The position numbers and the translations under genes are program-made. Of a stretch of 64,000 bases of DNA, positions 21,069 to 32,903 are shown piece by piece; position 1 is the first letter of the stretch; every line of letters begins with the position of its first letter. Source of the DNA: Acrasis kona (Eukaryota; Heterolobosea; Eutetramitea; Acrasida; Acrasidae); contig JAOPGA020001197.1 in the NCBI GenBank assembly GCA_026419775.2, forward strand, positions 62,001-126,000. The letters are read 5' to 3'. The notes beneath the pieces are model-generated. The model made no database searches. It was not told the DNA's origin and worked only from the letters and a program-made list of their open reading frames with translations.

Positions 21069-21452
21069 ACTCTTAATACATTAAAAAAATTCTTGTTTAA
21101 TATCGATTGTTTTGAATTATTTGCTTTGTTCTTTGACATTCTATATCTTGCACTAACCATTTTATTCTTTGTCACAGTGGGAATGTCCCACTTACCATAC
21201 TTCTTTAAATAGCAACAACTTTGTGTGAAGATTTGATAAACTGTCGACCTCCAAAATAAATGATACTGTCAAAACAAACGGTATCAGACAATTAATTATC
21301 TACAGATATGAACTTCAGTCAATTAGATTAATGGTTATTTTGATGTTCATCATCTTTCGACTTGAAAACCTAGTTCTTCGTTGTGTTGATGGTCTAAAGA
21401 ACGGATGCCATTATGGGTTTGTAACGAAATAGAGACAACCACAACTTCTAAA
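21069..21452. other. Intergenic region with a short perfect hairpin
   Basis: Between eS26 and GRASP I see no gene. A 7-bp perfect inverted repeat with a 3-nt loop (AGTGGGA ATG TCCCACT, 21176-21192) could form a hairpin near the end of the eS26 transcript. The sequence is otherwise AT-rich with no motif I can support. Confidence 0.4.
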
Positions 21453-22418
21453 ATGGGGAACACAATCGGTGACGCAACAGGAATAGATTTTGCTGACATA
21501 GCAGGTTATCAAATAACCCATATTGTACCAGGTTCACCTGCAGATAAAGCAGGATTGTCTGTATATTTTGACTTTATTATCGAGCTAGATGACATATCAG
21601 TGCAAGTAGAAGAGCGGCAGTTCTTCCTCGACTATGTGTCGAAAAGTCTTGAGCAATCAATACGTATGAAGGTATTTAGTACTAAAACTATGACATTACG
21701 GGGTAAGAATGCATTAATTGATATGGATTTACATCATTAGAGTTGATAGTAACTCCCTCAAAGCAAAATGGGGGAAAAGGACTAATGGGTTGCGGTATAC
21801 GATATGAGACTGTTCAGAATGCTATTGAAAATACGTGGCACGTTTTAGTTAGTCATCAACTCACACCTTTTATTAACACTACAGTAGTCGGTAGCTAGTG
21901 GATCACCAGCGGAAAAGGCAGGATTGCAGGCCAGTTCTGATTTCATCATTGGTTGTGATCAAGTCATTTTCGAACATTCTAATCAACTGCAAGACATACT
22001 TAATCAAGTGGACGACGCAATCACATTAATTTTATATAACTTACCTTCAGATACTTTTAGATATGCTTACGTAGACTTGGGCGGAACAAAAAGCATGGGC
22101 ATTGATATTGCTAACGGATATTTACATCAAATACCTGTCAACAAGCAAGCGAGTCCTATTACAAGAATGATTAATCCAAATGCGGCACCGCTTGATGTAC
22201 TAGACACAAGCACACACGATATTAGTTCATTACCACCGGATATACCAGAGCTTTTATATGTAAGCGCTTTAGTGAAAGATGTGTCGCCGTCACAATTACC
22301 AATGTTTGATGATTTGCTCACACCAAAAAAGAATGTTCAGAGGACATCAAGCAATAACGAGTTTAGTGATGTACCTTTAGATGTAAAGAATGATTTAATA
22401 GAAGATGTCCCTCTATAG
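21453..22418 (+). CDS. GRASP Golgi protein with tandem PDZ-like domains
   Basis: This is a GRASP55/65-type Golgi and unconventional-secretion scaffold. Exons 21453-21702, 21741-21847 and 21888-22418 are separated by introns of 38 and 40 nt, giving 295 residues. It begins MGN, so Gly2 can be myristoylated for membrane attachment as in animal GRASPs. PDZ1 contains YQITHIVPGSPADKAGL and FDFIIELDD. After the joins, PDZ2 reads GGKGLMGCGIRYE, ENTWHVL, GSPAEKAGLQASSDFIIGCD and GYLHQIPVNK. These match the conserved order of GRASP PDZ1 and PDZ2. A short C-terminal region rich in Ser/Pro and acidic residues follows. The second intron uses GTTAGT and ends CAGTAG. Confidence 0.92.
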
Positions 22419-22547
22419 AGATGGAATAGTTGGTTGCTCTTGATTGTTTACATTAATAATATTATCCAGCATTTGGTCTTCCCAATCTTAATAAAGATTC
22501 TTCAGTTCTTCTTTTCAAAATTGTTCTCTTTTGTAGTTGACTATCCT

Positions 22548-25287
22548 ATGGATGTTCCTAAATCGGTATTCTCTGTCACCACAAAGCGTAATAGAGAAAA
22601 TGTTGAGGGTTGGACAAGCAGAGATCATTACTTTGATGTGAAAAGAAAGCGACTTGAAGAGCAGTTCGAAAAGGAGCGCACTTTGGACAAACCACAAATC
22701 TTTAAGGGTAACCAACACTTCTCAATTCAATATAGTAATGACAAAAGACGTTAGGATATATGTTGATGGTAGAACAAATCCATCAATGCTCGAGTTGAAA
22801 GAATTAATGGCGCAACATGGAGGTGGGTTTGAGCAGTTTGTTGGTCCTAGTGTCACCCACATCATTTGTGTTAATCTAGCAGAAGCCACACTAAAGCGAC
22901 TACAAACAATGATGAACCCTCCAAATGTAGTAAATCCAAAATGGATTACAGACAGCATTCGTTCGAGCTGTCTACTCTCGTTGAAAGATTATCTCGTAGT
23001 GGACAGAAAGAACACCAATAGGCCAGCTTTCAAATCTAACGATCTTGGTGAATTTCAGAAGAATTCAAGACTTCATTTAATCGGGGCTTACAGAAAAAGA
23101 CATGATCACAGCGACACTTTGGATGAAGAAGTTGATGAACATGTAAGAAAGTTCATAGTACATTTAGACATGGATTGTTTCTTTGCATCAGTGGCCATGA
23201 GAGACGATCCATCACTCGTGGACAAACCCATCGCAGTTGCACATTCATGTAAAATACAATCATCTTCACGAGCACCGCTAACATTTTTATAGCAACCGGC
23301 AACAGTGAGATTAGTAGCGCTAACTACGTTGCAAGGAGCTATGGCATCAAAGCAGGAATGTGGATGACCACTGCAAGAGAAAAGTGTCCAAACCTCATCG
23401 TTCTTCCCTACGAAATGGACGAATACGAAAGAACTGCCCAACGCATGAACAACATTTTATTTGAAATGTGCGAAAAGAAGCACGTTCGCATCATGAGCAT
23501 CGACGAGGCTTACATTGACCTCACCACTCAATGCAACAATGATCATCGCACCGCCATACATATCGTGACCAACATGAGAAATAACATTCGGGTACGTTCC
23601 CTTATAAACTCCCATTCACACGTCGCAGGAGGCTACAGGGTGCACATGCAGCGCTGGCATTTCGCACAACATGTTACTGGCCAGAATGGCAACCAAACAT
23701 GCAAAACCCAACGGTCAATACTACCTAGATGACGTGGAACACATTGTAACAAACTTCATCAAGGACCAAAAAATCTCGCTTCTAGAAATACCGGGCATAG
23801 GTCGCAAAACATTCGTCAAAATACAAGAACGATTCGGACAGCACATTACCACGGCGAGTGACCTATGGACGCTATCCATGCATCAATTAACACAATTGTT
23901 GGGAAGCAAGAATGGAGAATCAATCTATTACAACTGCAGGGGAATACCCACCGCTACGCCACGTGCTACATTTTGTGCAAAGAGCATTGGCGTGGAAATG
24001 AATTGGGGCATACGATTTTCCACACAAGATCAAGTTAATGTGTTTTTGATTGATTTATCCAAACAAGTATCCACTAGGTTGAAATCTCAATCCTCGAAAA
24101 CAAAATCAATTACCGTGAAGGTGAAGGCGAGAAAACAAGGTGCGCCCATCGAACCCATCAAGTACATGGGTCATGGTCCTTGTGATAACGCCTCTAAATC
24201 GATAGTTTGTGACGCTACCGATGATTCTACGTTGATCGGTAAGCATGCCGTTCATTTGTATCAGCAATTGAATGTTGTGACGACCGATTTGAGGGGTATC
24301 GGTATACAGGTCACAAAGTTGATCAAGGCATCTAGCAGCACCACCTATGCTACTAGTTTATCGCAGTACTTTACTAGAAATACTGTGAGCGATGTTAGTG
24401 GTGGTGATGATGGTGAAGTGGTGCAGCAGGAGGAGCAGCAGGAGGTAGAGGACGATCCATTCGAGGGCATTACGGAACAAGAGATTGAAGAGTTGTTTGC
24501 AGATATTAATAATCAACAAGTACAGGTGCAACGACCAACTACACCGCCACCTCCACAACAACATGATATTACATACTCTCAAATTGACAAGAATGTGTTG
24601 CATGATCTACCCAAGCATATACAGGATGAGATACTTGGTGATTGTGGTCAAAAGAAGAAGAAACCTGTTCTTACCATTAAAAGAAAAGTTAATAAAAAGA
24701 ATGTGGATGTCAAGACTACTAATGTTGACATTCAACAAATGTTTGTAAAGATTGCTGATTCTAATAAACAGGAACAAGACGAGATGAACAATATTAAAAA
24801 TGGCGTGTATAGTTTGGATTATAGTGTTGTTAGGCAGCTTCCAAAATCAATACAAAAAGAAATTGTAAAAAATAAAGTAGCGGAGAGGAAGGATAGAGAT
24901 TTGGCAATAAAGATACAGCAGCAACAAGTTCCTACACCGAATGAAACTGTTTTGCCTCATTCTGATACTTTTTTTCCATGTCTACGTGATAATGTTTATC
25001 AAGTTTGTTTTTGTGTATGTGAGTGGATGAGTCAAGTGACTGATGCACCCGATGAGTCAGAACAAGTGTTTTTAGAAATGGTACTGCAATGGTTTCAACA
25101 AGTTGTTTGTCAAGAGAAGAATCTAGAGGCTGCGGTGAAGTTATTGAGATATATGAAGAAAATGTGTGATCAAAATCCAAGTTGTGAGTCTATTTTTAAT
25201 AAAGTCAACCATGTCGTTTGCACAAACATTCTGCCAATGTCAGGTGTGTGTGATCAAAATTGTACAATAAACATTGATGGTATATAA
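22548..25287 (+). CDS. REV1: REV1 translesion DNA polymerase/scaffold
   Basis: REV1 is a Y-family deoxycytidyl transferase and scaffold for translesion polymerases. Exons are 22548-22707, 22748-23248, 23293-23591 and 23629-25287, with introns of 40, 44 and 37 nt, giving 872 residues. In order: an N-terminal motif, a BRCT domain (RIYVDGRTNPS...THIICVNL), the catalytic core (VHLDMDCFFASVAMRDDPS with the first metal Asp pair, SIDEAYIDLT with the second acidic pair), NMLLARMATKHAKPNGQYYL, fingers/little-finger blocks IGRKTFVKIQERFG and HGPCDN, two ubiquitin-binding motifs (DKNVLHDLPKHIQDEI and DYSVVRQLPKSIQKEI), and a C-terminal helical REV1-C domain. All catalytic acids are present. Its stop lies 5 bp from the convergent kelch gene stop. 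Confidence 0.95.
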
Positions 25288-25292
25288 ATCAT

Positions 25293-26543
25293 TTAAGCAT
25301 TGTTTAATGTGGTTACAACATCACTCAATTTACATGTATCAAAATCATCAAATACCTGTTGACCAGCATTCTCAACAATAGCAAACCCTCCAAATGTATA
25401 TAATGTTCCATCGTTTATGACGGCGGTGTGATTGGATCTGTGTACTGGTTCCAACTCATCTACGAAAAGTTGCAAGTCTTCGTCTTGAACGCTAGCATCT
25501 TGTTCTTCCTTCTTGACCACGCTCTTTTTGAATTGCACGGCTCTCCATTTGTTTGTTTTTGTGTTGAACACCCATGTCTCATTATAGTACTTGGCTCCAT
25601 TAATGTTTCCCTCATCACATCCACCATAGATGAACATGTAGTCCTGGTTAGAAACAGCAGCATGACCTGCACGGCGTGTTGGTCCCTTTGCTGTCAGCTT
25701 GGTCCATTCATTTGTAGAGAACTCATACTTCCATAGCTCATCAAGACTGGTCTCATTGTCCGTTCCACCAAATACATACATGCAATCATTTATGACTACT
25801 GCTGAGTGGTTGTCTCTTGGTGAGGGCCAGGTGGCATCTTGTGAATTCTTCTCGATGGGTGACCATGTTGATGTCGAGGGATTGAAAGTGAACAATTCGT
25901 CATATAATAATTCGTCGTCCGATCCTCCAAATAAGTATAAATTCTCCTTGTATGCTACCATGGAGTGTTGGGCGCGTCCTTTGATGGGATTGTTTTGAGC
26001 GACGTGTGACCAGTTTGGATGATTGAAAACGAACATGTCGCCAAGGTATTGTTCTTCGTCTATTTTGCCACCAAATACGTAGGTCTTTCCATCATGAGCG
26101 GTCACTAATGAGTGGCCATATCTGGGTTGTGGGGTATTTTGATCAACTTGTTCACTCACTAGATTTTGGGACCATTCACCAGTTGTATACTCGTAGGTGA
26201 ATGTATCGTTGAGAATGGAGTTGCGATAACCTCCAAACAAGAGCATAGCTGCATTGTCGTTTGGTAGTTTTATGGAGGTGGCAGCTGAGTAGAATCTTGG
26301 TATGGGTGATGCTATGAACATTGAATATGATCCTTCGTCCATTACTTCGTCCTTTGATTCATCTTTGTCAGAGTTTTCCATATTTTGGTCATTTTGATCG
26401 TCTTTTGATTGTTCTTTGTTGTATTCATCCACGCTTTTAATATCTCCATTTTCGTTTCTCATCTTGAGAACAGGCTCAATTCTGTTCCATTTTACACGTA
26501 GGACTTTCTGCTTCTTGACAGTGGTGCTGGTGGAGGTGCTCAT
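25293..26543 (-). CDS. Kelch-repeat beta-propeller protein
   Basis: This is a single-exon protein of 416 residues starting at ATG 26543. A basic, then acidic N-terminal 80 residues (KDDQNDQNMENSDKDES) look disordered. About six kelch repeats follow, each with a GG pair and spaced Tyr/Trp: LLFGGYRNSILND, YVFGGKIDEEQYLGD, YLFGGSDDELLYDE, YVFGGTDNETSLDE, FIYGGCDEGN and YTFGGFAIVE. This predicts a six-bladed propeller. There is no BTB, F-box or catalytic domain, so it is probably an interaction platform. It is divergent from the FANCM-type helicase with only 57 bp between the two ATGs, which suggests a shared promoter. Confidence 0.88.
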   Translation of the reverse strand: MSTSTSTTVKKQKVLRVKWNRIEPVLKMRNENGDIKSVDEYNKEQSKDDQNDQNMENSDKDESKDEVMDEGSYSMFIASPIPRFYSAATSIKLPNDNAAMLLFGGYRNSILNDTFTYEYTTGEWSQNLVSEQVDQNTPQPRYGHSLVTAHDGKTYVFGGKIDEEQYLGDMFVFNHPNWSHVAQNNPIKGRAQHSMVAYKENLYLFGGSDDELLYDELFTFNPSTSTWSPIEKNSQDATWPSPRDNHSAVVINDCMYVFGGTDNETSLDELWKYEFSTNEWTKLTAKGPTRRAGHAAVSNQDYMFIYGGCDEGNINGAKYYNETWVFNTKTNKWRAVQFKKSVVKKEEQDASVQDEDLQLFVDELEPVHRSNHTAVINDGTLYTFGGFAIVENAGQQVFDDFDTCKLSDVVTTLNNA

Positions 26544-26554
26544 TTTTCACAGTT

Positions 26555-26566
26555 CAAATTTGTAAC
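26555..26566. promoter_or_regulatory. CAAATTTGTAAC element in a divergent promoter
   Basis: This copy of the recurring AAATTTGTAAC word sits in the 57-bp space between the kelch start (26543, minus) and helicase start (26601, plus). Its position in so short a bidirectional promoter makes a regulatory role plausible, though unproven. Confidence 0.35.
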
Positions 26567-26600
26567 AATTGAAGCAGACAACTTGAAGTAAAATTCAAGT

Positions 26601-29465
26601 ATGAGCAAGAAGCCTCTTAAATTAGTTCCAGCCCCATCCACATCAACTTCCACAAATAACAACAAGACAGTAGAAGAAAAAATTTATGAACAAGCACTAA
26701 AAGAATCAAGTTTTGACGATTTAGACGACCTTGACTTTGATGATGTCGATTTTGAGGAGCTTGATCGCATTACCGATATGGAATTAAATAACAATAAATT
26801 TTTTGAGGAGGATTCTATGCCTCACGTCGACAGAGAGGCTACGCGAACATGGTACTATCCCTCGAACATGAAAGTTAGACAGTACCAATTAAAGATCGTC
26901 GAAAGTTCATTGTACAGCAACACCATGGTCTGTCTACCTACTGGATTAGGAAAGACCTTAATCGCATCCGTTCTCATGTACAATTACTTTAGATGGTACC
27001 CAACCGGCAAAATAATTTTCGTCGCTCCAACATGCACACTTGTAGCACAACAAATACACGCATGCTACAACATCATGGGCATACCAATGAAGGACACCAC
27101 CCTTCTCACAGGTAAAGTAGCGCCCGAGAAAAGAACCAGCATTTGGAAGAGAAAAAGAGTATTCTTTTGCACACCTCAAGTAGTGAACAACGACTTGATC
27201 GATGGCATCTGCCCCGGCGGAGAAGTTGTGTTGGTAATCGTGGATGAAGCTCACAAAGCATCAGGCAATTACCCCTACTGCGGAATCATAACAGAACTCA
27301 CAAAACTTTGCAAAAATCACTTTCGCGTGTTGGCCCTCACCGCTACACCTGGTGGCGATCTAGCAAAGGTACAAGAAGTGATAACAAACCTAAACATCTC
27401 CTTGATGGAAGTGCGAGATGAAAAAGACCCTGATGTTTCAATGTACCTACAAGACAAGACCATCATTGTTAGAGAGGTCAAAATCACCGGAGAAGTAGCA
27501 GAGTTGCGCGAATTAATCTTCCAACTCATGCAAGATAGTGTAGACAAGCTGAATAAAGCCAAAGTGCTTTACAACAAAGACCTCAGGTCAATAACCAAGG
27601 GTCAAATGTACTACGTCAAGAAACAAATCCAATCTGCCAAAAACTTCTTCTTGTTGGCAGAAGCAGTGGCAGTGGAAGACTTGTGCGCGCTCAACGACAG
27701 TCTCTTAGTGTATGGCATCCAAGACTATGTGGATGCCCTAGAAAAGTACTATGACGATGCCAGGTCAGGTAAAACAAAAAGCAAAAAAAGAGCAAACATC
27801 ATCAAGACTCAAACATTCAAACAATTGTTCGAAAGGTCACGTTTGTATTTGAAACAAGGAATTATACACCCTAAAATGCTCGAACTAGAAAAAGTGGTCT
27901 TGGAGCATTTCGAAAAGAACAGAAAGGCGGGAACGTTACATCAAACAAGAATCATAATATTCGCTAGCTTTAGAAGTATAGTGGATAATATAGTGCAGAG
28001 GCTATCCAGACACTCTGGTACCATCAAGGTGATGAAGTTTGTGGGGCAGAGCAATAATAGCAAAACAAAGGGGTTGGCCAACCGAGATCAAAAAAGGGTC
28101 ATCAAGGAATTTCAATCCGGAAATTACAATACTTTGGTGTCCACTTCGGTAGGAGAGGAGGGGCTCGATATCGGAGAAGTCGATCTGATCGTGTGTTATG
28201 ACTCCGTAGCATCCCCTACTAGAATGATCCAGAGAATGGGTAGAACTGGTAGAAAAAGACAAGGCGAGGCGGTGATTGTTGTTACGGAGGGACAAGAGGC
28301 CAACAAGTATGCGAAAAGCTGTAAAAGAGTTGCTAGTTTATTCGAAACTATAAAACACATTCAACAACCTGACAGCGGTTGTCAATTCTTTAAGGGTAAC
28401 AACAGAATGGTACCTGATGATATCACTCCGAAACTGGAGATGATGCAGATGAATGTAGATCCTGTCGATAACCATCACTTCTCGTCACCTAATAAGTTAT
28501 CTAATGCTAGAGATAAGCTGATTAATCCATCCGAATTAGATTATTTGTATCGCCAATATAATATAAAGAGTTTGTTGAATGTTGTTGTAGATCATCCTGA
28601 TGCGTTGAGAAGACTAGTAGCGAAATTACAAAGCGATACTAGTTGGATCGATTATCAGAACGCTACATCTCCCATTTATAAAGTAAAGCACTCCGCTGGG
28701 TCCACCATTATATCCAAATTGTTTCGTTCTGTTGCCGATAGTGATTATGATGACATTCAAGTTGATGTTGATCCCACGCATCCTTTTATAGACGAAAATG
28801 ATATTCAATACGATGACCCTGTGTCTGAGAAATTTGAGGTGGAGGATATAGATGAATCGTTGAATTTTGGTGGATTTGAAGTGATGGATGATGATTTGAT
28901 CGCTCCGTGGCCGGATGACGAAGAGATTAGCCCTTTTGGAGGATTGGAAGTATCATTTCCAGATGACATGGATTTAAATGAAAATGTAAATACAGATGTG
29001 AATATCGAAAAGGACCACGTGGGCGAAAATGTAAATATAGATGAGGAAAACGTTGTGAATCGAAACATTGATAGTGAAATTGATATTATCGACAGATCTA
29101 TATCTTCTCCTCTACCCTTATCTCCTGATGTTGGGACTGCTTATTGTGACGAAGAGAATGTTGTAGAAACTTTTAATGAAAAATTAGAACATGCCTCACC
29201 TGTGTATGTGCCAGTTGTTAAAAAGAAGGAGACATATTCCATCAAGTCTCTACCAAATATAGAGTGCAGAATGCCAAGCGAGATGTTCAATGCAATAGTG
29301 AATGGAGAGAATAGTGACGAAGTACCACCGCTGTTGAGGCATTTGATTTTACAATCAATCCGGAACAAGGAATGCACTCCAAAGAGAAATATAGAGGAGG
29401 TTTATACGCAGGACTTTAGAATTGTCGGCAGCACAAAGAGACTGCGCTTGTCCGAAAATTTATAA
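26601..29465 (+). CDS. FANCM/Mph1/Hef-type DNA helicase
   Basis: This is a single-exon SF2 ATPase of 954 residues that by family remodels stalled forks and D-loops. After an acidic N-terminus come RQYQLKIVESSL (Q-like motif), PTGLGKT near residue 112 (Walker A), APTCTLVAQQ (Ia), CTPQVVNNDL (Ib), DEAH near 213 (Walker B), LTATPG near 245 (III), a helical insert of about 200 residues typical of FANCM/Hef, then STSVGEEGLDIGEVDLIVCY (IV/V region) and QRMGRTGRKRQGE (VI). All ATPase motifs are intact. The C-terminal 350 residues are acidic and have no recognisable XPF-type nuclease or HhH domain, so this is more like yeast Mph1 than archaeal Hef. It converges on PIG-L, with 37 bp between stops. Confidence 0.92.
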   Translation: MSKKPLKLVPAPSTSTSTNNNKTVEEKIYEQALKESSFDDLDDLDFDDVDFEELDRITDMELNNNKFFEEDSMPHVDREATRTWYYPSNMKVRQYQLKIVESSLYSNTMVCLPTGLGKTLIASVLMYNYFRWYPTGKIIFVAPTCTLVAQQIHACYNIMGIPMKDTTLLTGKVAPEKRTSIWKRKRVFFCTPQVVNNDLIDGICPGGEVVLVIVDEAHKASGNYPYCGIITELTKLCKNHFRVLALTATPGGDLAKVQEVITNLNISLMEVRDEKDPDVSMYLQDKTIIVREVKITGEVAELRELIFQLMQDSVDKLNKAKVLYNKDLRSITKGQMYYVKKQIQSAKNFFLLAEAVAVEDLCALNDSLLVYGIQDYVDALEKYYDDARSGKTKSKKRANIIKTQTFKQLFERSRLYLKQGIIHPKMLELEKVVLEHFEKNRKAGTLHQTRIIIFASFRSIVDNIVQRLSRHSGTIKVMKFVGQSNNSKTKGLANRDQKRVIKEFQSGNYNTLVSTSVGEEGLDIGEVDLIVCYDSVASPTRMIQRMGRTGRKRQGEAVIVVTEGQEANKYAKSCKRVASLFETIKHIQQPDSGCQFFKGNNRMVPDDITPKLEMMQMNVDPVDNHHFSSPNKLSNARDKLINPSELDYLYRQYNIKSLLNVVVDHPDALRRLVAKLQSDTSWIDYQNATSPIYKVKHSAGSTIISKLFRSVADSDYDDIQVDVDPTHPFIDENDIQYDDPVSEKFEVEDIDESLNFGGFEVMDDDLIAPWPDDEEISPFGGLEVSFPDDMDLNENVNTDVNIEKDHVGENVNIDEENVVNRNIDSEIDIIDRSISSPLPLSPDVGTAYCDEENVVETFNEKLEHASPVYVPVVKKKETYSIKSLPNIECRMPSEMFNAIVNGENSDEVPPLLRHLILQSIRNKECTPKRNIEEVYTQDFRIVGSTKRLRLSENL

Positions 29466-29502
29466 AACGAATTAAAATATTAATTTTACATCAAAAAGAT
29501 TT

Positions 29503-30443
29503 TTATTGTATTTTGTTTAATGTGTTGGTGTAGGCATATTTAGAGAAGAACACAAAAAGTTTTCTGAACCAAACGAATTGACTGTAGTGGGCCTCCATTG
29601 CTCTATATGATACAACTGGGTTTGGGGAGAAGAAAATTAGATTATTTTGGTCAAGAACAGGACAAAGCAGGATATCGAATACACCAATGTATTTCCTGGG
29701 TAGTGATGTAGTAATTAGTTGCCAAGCAGAAATGTTCCTGTTCTTTTGAATGAATTTTTTGACACCATTATGAACATTAATGTGATTGGGGTGACTTGAT
29801 ATTCCGTGTGGATCAAAAGTTATAATCTACCAGGGTCATAAAATCTAAAATTAAGAGACCATACCGATTCAATGTCGTTCGCTTTCACAAAGGCCTCTAC
29901 GAATTCCAGAATCAATGTTTCGTCCCATTTATTCTTCATGCCATCCTGTAATTTGTCGTTTTCAACGATGGTAACCTTAGAGGGTGCGACCTGCTGTACA
30001 CTGGTGATCTCTAATATGCTATTTGGACTATCACTTATGGACAGGACGTGACAGCTTTTCGCGAGCTCTTTTGTTCTTACTTTTCCAAGTCCGTCAAAGT
30101 TGCCAGTTGATAAGCAAATCAAAAACAATTCTATGTAGGGTTGTGATGAGAGTGATTGAATTAGTGGTGTGAAGAACATTGCCTCATCATCAGGATGTGC
30201 AATGACAAATCCCACTCTGCGCTTTTTGTTCTGATCGTCTGACTTTTTAACTATCTTGTCGACATTCTCTCCAGTTTTCTGTCTTTGGGTAATGTAAACA
30301 ATTATCATAAATACGAGTGCATTGATCAAAACAAGGGATAATTTCGCTAAATCTAACGCTGTATTCATCATCCACATCCAAGCAACGGAACCAGGGACAC
30401 TTGGTGGTGGGAGAGGTACATCATAATCGAACGGTTCAGCCAT
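29503..30443 (-). CDS. PIGL: PIG-L, GlcNAc-PI de-N-acetylase
   Basis: This catalyses the second step of GPI-anchor synthesis, removing acetyl from GlcNAc-phosphatidylinositol at the ER. Exons 30443-29865 and 29826-29503 are joined across a 38-nt intron (GTATGG...TAG), giving 300 residues. An N-terminal signal anchor lies around residues 35-58. The zinc-binding motif AHPDDEAMFFTP is followed by LSTGNFDGLGKVRTKEL and, in exon 2, TFDPHGISSHPNH, which supplies the second histidine pair. The length is near the usual 250-300. The second exon runs to within 38 bp of the FANCM gene stop. It is divergent from the polycystin gene with 55 bp between ATGs. Confidence 0.93.
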
Positions 30444-30498
30444 GTTTCTGGGTTGACTACTGAACTTCAGAAAAGAAAACTGTCCGATCCGCTGACAT

Positions 30499-32903
30499 AT
30501 GAAGTCCACATCAACAAAGTCAAGGCGTGGCTTCTTCGATTCTAGCATTGAAGGGAGTGATATTTTAGACTTCAGTAATAAGAGTAAAAAGGGAGAGGCT
30601 TCCCCAACAGAAACACCATCAAACCAAACATCACCTAAAATAACAATATCGAAAGATGAGTCAAAGAAATCAAAAACAACAGATATTACAGAGGATTGGT
30701 ACTCATGGCACATGTCAAAATCAGACCCTAGGACATATGTAAAGACTCTTACGTCGCCGACGTCGCTTCACCAAAAGGTCGAAAGTGTAAAGCAAAAAAC
30801 AGTAGGTATTCAATAAACAAATCGAATTCATAAATCAACATTGCTGTTCTTCTTGTCGAATTTGATGCTTTCAATAATAACAATTTTAGCCTAACAGGTC
30901 GTCCTATAAGCAGTTCTAATCCTAATCGATTAAGGAAACAGAGCTATGCAATACTATGTGAGTTGTTGGTAAGATATTGTAAAGAGTTGAAGTTTGACAC
31001 TTTATTTTGACAATCAAGGATGAATGTTTACTTCGCCATGCTGATCATGATCCTGTTCTCAGGCTTGATTATCATGCAAAAAAATATAATGTTTCATTCA
31101 GGACTTGAGCAGGATTTGAAAGATGTTGTCACCAAACAGTTTACATCGGAGGGACAAACATATGATTCTCTTTATAATACAGATCAAATATGGAAATGGA
31201 TCGAAGCGATTATGGACGACCAATATAACTATGATGAACCTCCTGACTCCAGTTGGACTATCAAATCTTTGAACAAAACAATGGATCTGAACGCACCAAT
31301 GTCTTTCAAGCATGTACAATCCTGCAATATCATAACTGCAATATACATTGGACGTAGTAAATATCGGTAAGTAGTTGCGGCACAGAAGTGTTCACAGTAA
31401 TAGAAGGGCACAAGGCACAGGATTAAGAGGAGCGCTGCGCTCAAACGTATGGATTGAAGAGGGTTCATCCATTCCACATACACAATACTCTCTTTACATG
31501 CCCGAGTTCGACTCTCCAGAGAATGATACAGAACTAGAAACAATGATTAATGGCGCCATGAGCCAGACATATAGTCAATTTTTCCTTTTGAATGGTCTAC
31601 CAAAGAACAAGATGACAAACATTCTCTCACAACTAAAAGCGAGAGGATGGGTTAATGACGAGACAACAAGCAATGTATTCTTCAAGATCAATGCTTATAA
31701 TCCAAACATAAAGCGCCTGGCACAAGTAATCAAACCACTCACTCGTTTTATTAACATCAAAAGGTAATATTGATTTGGAGTCGATCCGAAACAGGAAACT
31801 TCGCTTCCTATTCACTCACATCAAGCGCCCCTGATGACGGCTTCTATCCCGATATGCAATCACTTGAACTCGAGGACCAGCTAAGATGGTTCTTTGAAGG
31901 CACGTGTATATTGTACATTGCGGGATGGTTCATTTACAAAATCATCAACATCATCAGACGGAAAGCGTCCATCATCGCAACATTGACCGGCCTTGAGCTC
32001 ATCTGCATCATTTGCATGATTTGGCATTTTGTCGTATGGTTGTTGATTTTAAAGGCCGATAATGATTATCGCATAAAAATCGCCTCCACCTATGAGAACC
32101 TAGATATTCCTGCTGACCAAGAGTTATCGGCAAAAGCCATTATCAAATCCTTGTACGAAGAATGTAATAGCGATGTCGTTTGTCCAGGTCAGGTGCTCGG
32201 TATTTTAAACGGAACCGCTCCGTATCGTTACACCTACATTAGATCTGCAATTGTTACCTTGTTGTTACTTTGCATGCTTGTTTTTGTAAAGATCCCCAAA
32301 CATTCCCGATTTGCACTGCTACCAAATGTGCTAAGGAAGAGCGCACCAGAGATTGGTGTGATTGGGTTGCTGTTGATGTTGCTATTCTTCGTTTACGCGA
32401 TTATAGGTAGTTTATTGTTTGGACATTCAATGACTCGCTTTTCGACCGTTTATGATAGTTTCCAAACAAACATTGAAGTAGCAATGGGAGCCGATATGGA
32501 TATTCCAGACCTCGCTAGTAGCTTTATAGATATACCCGCAGTTAGAGAGGGGACGTCATACATTCCTGTTTCAATTTTACCTTTAATGTACAAATGGTCC
32601 ATCGTGATTTTGATGACATTTGTTCTCATCAATATATTTGTGGCTGTGGTCACGAACGCCTACGATGTCGTCAAGCGTGATATGGAAGCGCACCGTGATT
32701 TTGACGAGCGTTCTGTGACAGAGAAGTTTATGAGCTTATTGTCAAATTTAAACATTAGGGCAAGATGGAAGAAGAGACGTGATGGAAGACCAGACAATTG
32801 GTACATGGACGAGAATTACCTTCAAGATATAGACCTTGTTAGTGAATCATACAGATCCGATGATGTTGAGGAGAATAATGTGAGACATCATGAGGTTATG
32901 TAA
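30499..32903 (+). CDS. Polycystin-2-like (TRPP) cation channel
   Basis: Five exons are joined in frame: 30499-30805, 30898-30964, 31019-31366, 31404-31763 and 31826-32903, with introns of 92, 54, 37 and 62 nt, giving 719 residues. The product is a TRPP-family cation channel. A disordered Ser/Thr/Lys-rich cytosolic N-terminus leads into a helix with SYAILCEL and the first membrane span MNVYFAMLIMILFSGLII. Next come an extracellular polycystin-type domain (GLRGALRSNVWIEEG, NVFFKINAYNPNI), five further spans, a pore helix/filter VAMGADMDIPDL and the final span ending INIFVAVVTNAYDVVK. The tail is short and charged. The first two exons are less certain: intron 2 needs the donor GTTGGT. A shorter reading would start at ATG 31020. 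Confidence 0.8.
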
